A stretch of 6,288 nucleotides of DNA from the NCBI GenBank assembly GCA_030618925.1, contig JAUXCK010000176.1, positions 1 through 6,288 of the forward strand, written 5' to 3'. The notes under the pieces were generated by a model. The model saw only the letters and a program-made list of their open reading frames with translations. It did no database searches and was not told where the DNA came from. Positions 1-3,238 of this stretch are shown piece after piece. Positions within the stretch are counted from its first letter, which is position 1, and every line of letters starts with the position of its first letter. The position numbers were made by a program, and so were the translations under genes. Source of the stretch: Desulfobacteraceae bacterium (GTDB lineage: Bacteria > Desulfobacterota > Desulfobacteria > Desulfobacterales > SURF-7).

Positions 1-309
1 GGCAATGGAATCAACACCGGTTTCAGGGGTGGAAATCAGAAATGAGGCGGTGGCCCCCTTGCTTGCTTTTTGCTGCCGCATCCCGGCTGCAGCCGGAAGA
101 ACACCGCAGCTGCAAAGGGGAATCGGGATGCCCAGGAGCGACGCCTTTAACACGCTTGACATTTTGCCTTTTCCCAAATGCCTGGCCACCAGGTTATCGG
201 GGAGAAACCCTCTTAGTAAACCGGCAACAAAAAATCCGAACAGCATAAACAGGGCAGAATCCTGGAGAATATTCCAGGATTCCATGAGTATTCTTGTTAA
301 AAAATCCAT
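1..309 (-). CDS. SO_0444-type Cu/Zn efflux permease, N-terminal part (cut by window edge)
   Basis: The minus strand reads from ATG at 309 through 103 codons to the window edge without a stop, so only the N-terminus is present. The protein is probably an inner-membrane metal-efflux permease of the DUF318-like SO_0444 family. Residues about 18-37 form a hydrophobic helix (LFMLFGFFVAGLL). They are followed by the family's conserved block: RHLG at 43-46, PIPLCSCGVLPAAAG at 62-76 with the vicinal CSC, KASKGAT at 81-87 and STPETGVDS at 93-101. The family is known for Cu/Zn efflux; the substrate here is inferred. The start is supported by an AAGGAGGG ribosome binding site (319-326) about 9 bases upstream. 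The gene lies 61 bp downstream of the metal sensor on the same strand, with an operator-like repeat between them. Full-length members have several further membrane helices, which would lie left of position 1. Confidence 0.85.
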   Translation of the reverse strand, partial: MDFLTRILMESWNILQDSALFMLFGFFVAGLLRGFLPDNLVARHLGKGKMSSVLKASLLGIPIPLCSCGVLPAAAGMRQQKASKGATASFLISTPETGVDSIA

Positions 310-318
310 ACACTATCA

Positions 319-326
319 CCCTCCTT
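319..326 (-). promoter_or_regulatory. Strong ribosome binding site of the efflux permease
   Basis: On the minus strand AAGGAGGG precedes the ATG at 309 by about 9 bases. It is close to the perfect anti-Shine-Dalgarno complement and fixes the permease start. Confidence 0.8.
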
Positions 327-337
327 CAAGCGCTCAT

Positions 338-353
338 ATGAGCAAATGTTCAT
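338..353. promoter_or_regulatory. Second operator-like inverted repeat, in front of the permease
   Basis: ATGAGCA-AA-TGTTCAT is a 7-2-7 inverted repeat with 6 of 7 positions matching. It has the same architecture as ATGAACA-TA-TGTTCAA in front of the sensor gene (748-763). It overlaps a separate perfect 12-bp palindrome, GCTCATATGAGC (332-343). ArsR/SmtB regulators of the SmtB/CzrA type bind such imperfect repeats with a two-base centre. The site lies between the sensor stop and the permease ribosome binding site, so it may give the permease separate control. No clear -35/-10 pair was seen around it. Confidence 0.6.
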
Positions 354-370
354 GCATTGAATAAATTTTT

Positions 371-733
371 TTACTCCAGCACATGGGCCAGGCCCTCATT
401 TATCAGGCTGAAAATATGATGATCATCCAAACTGTAAAACACATTCTTTCCGTCTTTCCGAAATTTAACAACTTTGGCCGCCCTGAGAACGCGCAGCTGG
501 TGAGATATGGCAGAGGAGCTCATATTCAACAGGTTTGCCATATCACATACACACAGCTCCGAAAGGGATAAAGCATGAAGAATTCTCACGCGGGTGTGAT
601 CGCCGAGTATTTTAAAAATTTCTGAAAGGTCCAGGAGCAATTCAGTGGAATGCATTTTCGGTTTTATGGTATTCACCACGGTCTCATGGACACATTCGGT
701 CTGACAAACATCCTGGGCATTATTTTGAGTCAC
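371..733 (-). CDS. ArsR/SmtB-family metal-sensing repressor with alpha3N- and alpha5-type sites
   Basis: This is a 120-residue winged-helix repressor, expected to leave DNA when it binds Zn, Cd, Pb or a similar metal. It has an N-terminal C10-x3-C14 pair. A core with GDHTRVRILHAL at 44-55 leads to the sensing helix ELCVCD (59-64, with C61 and C63). The recognition helix is SSSAISHQLRVL (72-83), followed by a beta wing with FRKDGKNVFYSL (91-102). The C-terminal helix carries D104-x-H106-x10-H117-x2-E120. The four cysteines match the CadC alpha3N site; the D/H/H/E set matches the SmtB alpha5 zinc site. I chose GTG at 733 because GAGG (740-743) lies 6 bases upstream. The reading frame also opens at a TTG at 763, but that codon falls at the edge of the operator. 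The gene precedes the efflux permease on the same strand. CadC-, ZiaR- or SmtB-like function is likely; the actual metal is not determined. Confidence 0.93.
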   Translation of the reverse strand: MTQNNAQDVCQTECVHETVVNTIKPKMHSTELLLDLSEIFKILGDHTRVRILHALSLSELCVCDMANLLNMSSSAISHQLRVLRAAKVVKFRKDGKNVFYSLDDHHIFSLINEGLAHVLE

Positions 734-748
734 AATACACCTCACGTA

Positions 749-762
749 TGAACATATGTTCA
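749..762. promoter_or_regulatory. Operator palindrome of the metal-sensor gene
   Basis: TGAACATATGTTCA is a perfect 14-bp palindrome that fits the TGAACA-N2-TGTTCA core recognised by many ArsR/SmtB metal sensors. It starts two bases downstream (minus strand) of the -10 hexamer, so it covers the predicted transcription start and initial transcribed region. That position suits autorepression by the encoded regulator. Confidence 0.8.
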
Positions 763-763
763 A

Positions 764-792
764 ATGATATGTCGTAAAGAAGGTTTTGTCAA
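764..792 (-). promoter_or_regulatory. Near-consensus sigma70-type promoter of the sensor-permease unit
   Basis: Read on the minus strand, TTGACA (787-792, perfect -35) is followed by a 17-base spacer (770-786) and TATCAT (764-769, 5 of 6 to the -10 consensus). Spacing is optimal and transcription should start inside or beside the palindrome at 749-762. A strong promoter with an operator directly on the start site is typical of a repressed, metal-inducible gene. Confidence 0.8.
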
Positions 793-815
793 GTCAATTT
801 TTCGTGATTGAATGT

Positions 816-832
816 TTTGGTCATAGACCAAA
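816..832. repeat. Perfect 17-bp palindrome TTTGGTC-ATA-GACCAAA
   Basis: Seven complementary bases flank a 3-base centre. It lies 24 bp upstream of the sensor -35 box and 268 bp upstream of the DUF4388 start. There is no T-run after it on either strand that would make an intrinsic terminator, so a protein-binding site is the more likely reading. The binding protein is unknown. Confidence 0.6.
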
Positions 833-856
833 TCCTGTTTGATCAGGAGCAGGATG

Positions 857-880
857 ACGATTAAGATTACGATTAAGATG
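857..880. repeat. 12-bp tandem duplication
   Basis: ACGATTAAGATT (857-868) is followed directly by ACGATTAAGATG (869-880), 11 of 12 bases identical. The surrounding GATGACGA and GATGATAG look like further degenerate units, so this may be a short decayed microsatellite-like tract rather than a regulatory site. Confidence 0.7.
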
Positions 881-979
881 ATAGTGAATATGATATCCAT
901 TGAGCAAAGTAAATCCTGGGCGTAAACCAACATTTTTTAATTTCACCAGGGGGTGACTTTCATACTTGATAAATATTCG

Positions 980-1012
980 ATTTTATGCTATTTATTAATT
1001 AATTCATAAAAT
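980..1012. repeat. AT-rich inverted repeat, 8-bp arms
   Basis: ATTTTATG (980-987) and CATAAAAT (1005-1012) are perfect inverted copies separated by 17 bases that contain the palindromic tract ATTAATTAAT. The element lies about 90 bp upstream of the DUF4388 gene and overlaps the only candidate promoter seen for it. It could be an operator, or a chance product of the AT-rich composition. Confidence 0.45.
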
Positions 1013-1100
1013 GTTCCGCCCCTTGTGACCCAATGAAATAAACATGCAAAATTTAGTTTAAATCAATTCGATTCTATTTCAAGCAACAGCTGGAGAGCAT

Positions 1101-1799
1101 ATGGCACTTGTCGGCGCTTTGAAAACATTCTCTCTTTCCACTATTTTACAGCTTCTGAGTCATGAGAAAATGACCGGGATTCTCCGGGTCAACAATGTTG
1201 GTGTAGAATACCAGATATTTATCCTGGAGGGTCACATTATCTATGCCATTCAACCCCTGAAAAAAGCCCGTCTCGGCGATCTTCTTAAACAGGATGGCCT
1301 GCTCACTGAAAATCAGATACAGGAATGCCTCGTCATCTCGAAAAAAGAAAAGCAGGCTCTGGGAAAGACCTTGGTGCAGAAGGGGTTTATTTCCAGCGAC
1401 GAACTGAAACAATTTCTCTACAAACAGGTCGAAGAGATTTTATTTACACTGTTTCTCTGGGAAAGTGGTGATTTTCAGTTTAAGGAGATGGCCCTTAATT
1501 TAAAATGGCTCGTGGTATTTAAACTGAATATTATGAAACTTATTCTGGATACATCCCGTCGTGTAGACACCCTGTCATTTATTGAAAAGCAGATTCCAAA
1601 CGATACCATCCTCTTTCAATTGTCTGAAAAGGCAGAAATTGATGATAAGAAAAAGCTCAACCCGGATGAATTACAGGTTCTATCTCTTATCAACGGCGCC
1701 AGAACTGTCAGGGATATCATGGATGAAAGCGGGTTTGATGAGTTTATTTTATATAAAATTCTGTATTCCTTTATCACCACAGGTCTTATAGAGAAATAA
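1101..1799 (+). CDS. DUF4388 (PatA N-terminal-like) protein
   Basis: The product is a 232-residue soluble protein. Residues 1-50 fit the DUF4388 pattern: LVGALKTFSLSTILQLLS at 3-20, the TGILRV strand at 25-30, then a Y/F-rich strand and the GHIIYA turn at 44-49. Residues 58-105 contain two LG..L...G.. helical repeats (LGDLLKQDGLLTENQ at 58-72 and LGKTLVQKGFISSDE at 87-101), which resemble the MshEN/GspE N-terminal module. FLWESGDFQF (118-127) follows. Residues 186-232 form a predicted winged-helix-like tail (LSLINGARTVRDIM, ending GLIEK). DUF4388 proteins in deltaproteobacteria are linked to gliding, motility or two-component signalling, but no biochemical activity is established, so I assign none. 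There is no receiver domain or transmembrane segment. GGAG at 1092-1095 supports the ATG. The gene is alone or forms a loose pair with the small membrane gene 78 bp downstream. Confidence 0.85.
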   Translation: MALVGALKTFSLSTILQLLSHEKMTGILRVNNVGVEYQIFILEGHIIYAIQPLKKARLGDLLKQDGLLTENQIQECLVISKKEKQALGKTLVQKGFISSDELKQFLYKQVEEILFTLFLWESGDFQFKEMALNLKWLVVFKLNIMKLILDTSRRVDTLSFIEKQIPNDTILFQLSEKAEIDDKKKLNPDELQVLSLINGARTVRDIMDESGFDEFILYKILYSFITTGLIEK

Positions 1800-1877
1800 A
1801 AATGGCCTTGTTCTTTCCCCAAGCATCGGATATTCAATAAAAAAAATTATTTCAACCATCTTTAGAATGATGAGGGG

Positions 1878-2087
1878 ATGTTTTTGGAATATCTGTATTA
1901 CTTAAAATTTGTCGCTGTTCTGGTGGCAGGCGCCTTGATAGGCCGATGGCTGGATCAGGAGCGAAAGCGGCTAAAGGCAAAGGGTGAACCCTGGCATAAG
2001 GTTTTGCTTACCCCCCCTGGTATATTGGTGATTATTATTCTGTGCGTGTTGGTTGCTTTTCGGGCATACCTCCGTTACTATTCATGA
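1878..2087 (+). CDS. Small two-helix membrane protein, unknown function
   Basis: This 69-residue protein has two predicted membrane helices, about 8-24 (LKFVAVLVAGALIGRWL) and 47-65 (PGILVIIILCVLVAFRAYL). A basic loop (ERKRLKAKGEPWHK, 28-41) separates them; by the positive-inside rule the loop should be cytoplasmic and both ends periplasmic. I do not recognise the family. The start is ambiguous. GAGGGG (1872-1877) directly touches ATG 1878, which is unusual, whereas TTG at 1884 (codon 3) has an ideal 6-base spacing; either gives nearly the same protein. The last 53 bp overlap the 3' end of the minus-strand AMIN gene. Clean helix pattern, charged loop and ribosome binding site argue for a real gene, but length keeps confidence moderate. 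Confidence 0.65.
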   Translation: MFLEYLYYLKFVAVLVAGALIGRWLDQERKRLKAKGEPWHKVLLTPPGILVIIILCVLVAFRAYLRYYS

Positions 2088-2901
2088 GTGTCACAATAAG
2101 CCCGTCAGGGGTTTCCGTGAAGCCGGGGGAGAGCGGTTTTTTTTCTTTTAAATCACACACAATTCTGAGTTTGTCAGGATATTTCCAGAGCCTTATCTTT
2201 TGAATCAGGTCATTTTCCACGATTTTTTCATGAGATTGGGGCCTTGCCCAGTCTCCGGTCAGATCGATAACGAGTCTTTCCGGATCAATTAAAAAGAAGT
2301 ATTTAAACCCCTTGAGGGGGCCATCGGCCTGAAGAATGACATCCACTTTTCCATTGCCGGTTTGTACCTGAATATCTTTGAGTTCTCTGGTGATGCTGCT
2401 TTCAGAAAGGGGGGCTGCCTCATCCTGCTTTTTTGCAGGTTCAACAGCAGGCGTGTTCTTCTCTTCCTTAATATCATCTTTCACACCCTCCCCTGTTTTT
2501 TCTGTCTCTGCATCAACGGGTTCGAAAACCTTGTCTTCAGCTTTTTCGGCTGCTGCGGCCCTGTCGCCGGCACCAGGGCCCTCTTCTTTTGTCCGGGGCG
2601 GGATGGTGGCGGTTTCTGACTCAGAAGTTACTGCGGTTAATGATACCGGTGCAGTGTCGTTCTTTGGCATCTCCCCCTCGATTTCTTTCGTTTGTTCTGT
2701 GAATTTTTCCTCTGATTGTTTTTCCGGTTCAGACACCACAGGCGGATTGACAGGCTCTGGTGGAGGCTTGGGCATGCGGATGGGTTTTACAGTGTTCACG
2801 GAGGGCGGTAAATCACTTTGCTCAGAGGGCATCAATATTAAAAATGCTGCTGAGACAACAATGAGTATACAGATAATTGAAAGAGTTATCATTTTAAGCA
2901 T
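2035..2901 (-). CDS. Membrane-anchored AMIN-domain protein
   Basis: The product has 288 residues. An N-terminal uncleaved-looking membrane helix covers about 5-24 (ITLSIICILIVVSAAFLIL), so the rest should be periplasmic. Residues 30-170 are a low-complexity Pro/Glu/Lys/Ala-rich linker (PKPPPEPVNPPVV at 44-56), suited to spanning the periplasm or peptidoglycan. Residues about 173-273 match an AMIN domain: KVDVILQADGPL at 185-196, FFLIDPERLVIDLTG at 202-216, IQKIRLWKYPDKLRIVCDL at 233-251, and a final GLIVTL strand. AMIN domains target periplasmic proteins, such as AmiC amidases and PilQ secretins, to cell-wall sites. No amidase, secretin or peptidase domain follows, so the protein is probably a cell-wall-binding adaptor. 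AAGGG (2910-2914) eight bases upstream supports ATG 2901. It is divergent from the oxidoreductase and converges on the small membrane gene. Confidence 0.85.
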   Translation of the reverse strand: MLKMITLSIICILIVVSAAFLILMPSEQSDLPPSVNTVKPIRMPKPPPEPVNPPVVSEPEKQSEEKFTEQTKEIEGEMPKNDTAPVSLTAVTSESETATIPPRTKEEGPGAGDRAAAAEKAEDKVFEPVDAETEKTGEGVKDDIKEEKNTPAVEPAKKQDEAAPLSESSITRELKDIQVQTGNGKVDVILQADGPLKGFKYFFLIDPERLVIDLTGDWARPQSHEKIVENDLIQKIRLWKYPDKLRIVCDLKEKKPLSPGFTETPDGLIVTLMNSNGGMPEKQPTRTE

Positions 2902-3063
2902 GTGTCTATCCCTTCATGGGGTTCGGCCTTCAAGGGGTTTGAATTGATGCATGATAAAACATATCTGCGGTTTGGGGGTAAGCACTGTCTGTAACAAACC
3001 CTGCGACAAACTGGAGAATTTGGACAGTATAAGGCAGGGAGAGGGAAATTTCAATCAATAACC

Positions 3064-3108
3064 CCGGGTATTTTTCAAAACGCCCGGCAGGCTCAATGAG
3101 GTTGCCGG
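3064..3108 (+). promoter_or_regulatory. Two mutually exclusive hairpins in the oxidoreductase leader
   Basis: CCGGG (3064-3068) can pair with CCCGG (3083-3087). CCGGCA (3084-3089) can instead pair with TGCCGG (3103-3108), extended by an inner CTC-AAT-GAG stem-loop (3092-3100). The two pairings share bases 3084-3087, so only one can form at a time, as in attenuators or riboswitch-like leaders. No T-run follows on the plus strand, so a classical intrinsic terminator is not evident. Function is inferred from base pairing only. Confidence 0.35.
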
Positions 3109-3194
3109 CAATTAAACATGCAAAACCAACTAAAAATACGGGAGTTTTTGATTTTTGCTCGACTTTGACGGCTTCATGGGATATACACAGCGGA

Positions 3195-3209
3195 TTGGCT
3201 TTTTGCCAA
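3195..3209 (+). repeat. Small inverted repeat TTGGC-TTTTT-GCCAA
   Basis: A five-base-pair stem with a T5 loop lies 17 bases before the GGAG ribosome binding site of the oxidoreductase. It could be an operator half-site pair or a weak leader hairpin. Nothing else supports a function. Confidence 0.35.
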
Positions 3210-3238
3210 AATACATGAATATAAACGGAGTTGGCAGT

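Larger units (their letters stand above)
764..1100. other. Divergent intergenic region, 337 bp, no gene
   Basis: No convincing coding frame is present. On the left it holds the minus-strand promoter of the sensor gene. Moving right it has a 17-bp palindrome (816-832), a 12-bp tandem duplication (857-880) and an AT-rich inverted repeat (980-1012). The promoter of the DUF4388 gene must also lie here. A weak candidate is TTGATA at 966-971 with TATTTA at 989-994 (17-base spacer, poor -10), which would overlap the inverted repeat; I do not regard it as established. Confidence 0.6.
2902..3238. other. Divergent intergenic region before the oxidoreductase, 337 bp
   Basis: It separates the AMIN gene (minus) from the oxidoreductase (plus) and must hold both promoters. 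No strong sigma70 or sigma54 site was found. TATAAG at 3026-3031 is a -10-like hexamer without a good -35. The right half carries GC-rich inverted repeats (3064-3108) and a small TTGGC-TTTTT-GCCAA stem (3195-3209) close to the ribosome binding site. The region also contains in-frame upstream start candidates for the oxidoreductase (TTG 3155, ATG 3176, ATG 3215). Confidence 0.55.

Noticed and set aside
5..364. Open plus-strand frame of 119 codons at the left edge
   Set aside because: The minus strand of the same stretch encodes clearly conserved permease sequence (CSCG, STPETGVDS) with a strong ribosome binding site; the plus frame has none of these.
749..763. TTG at 763 as start of the metal sensor
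   Set aside because: It would place the start codon at the edge of the operator and right next to the -10 box, leaving no leader or ribosome binding site. GTG 733 has GAGG at proper spacing and gives the usual family length.
816..832. Palindrome as a transcription terminator
   Set aside because: The stem is AT-rich at its base and lacks a following T-tract; no gene ends immediately before it on either strand.
857..880. CRISPR-like or mobile-element repeat
   Set aside because: Only two adjacent units of 12 bp without spacers; no cas or transposase gene is in the window.
2378..2947. Plus-strand 189-codon frame opposite the AMIN gene
   Set aside because: Its Ser/Phe/Gly-rich product is the mirror of the biased Glu/Lys/Pro linker codons; the minus strand has the signal anchor, the AMIN domain and a ribosome binding site.
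3064..3108. Intrinsic terminator in the leader of the oxidoreductase
   Set aside because: The hairpin is followed by CAATTAAAC, not a T-run, on the plus strand. On the minus strand a short TTTT follows, but no minus-strand gene ends nearby.
3195..3209. Possible sigma54 promoter (TTGGC...TTGCC) before the oxidoreductase
   Set aside because: The GG and GC elements are too close together for the -24/-12 spacing; it is only a short inverted repeat.
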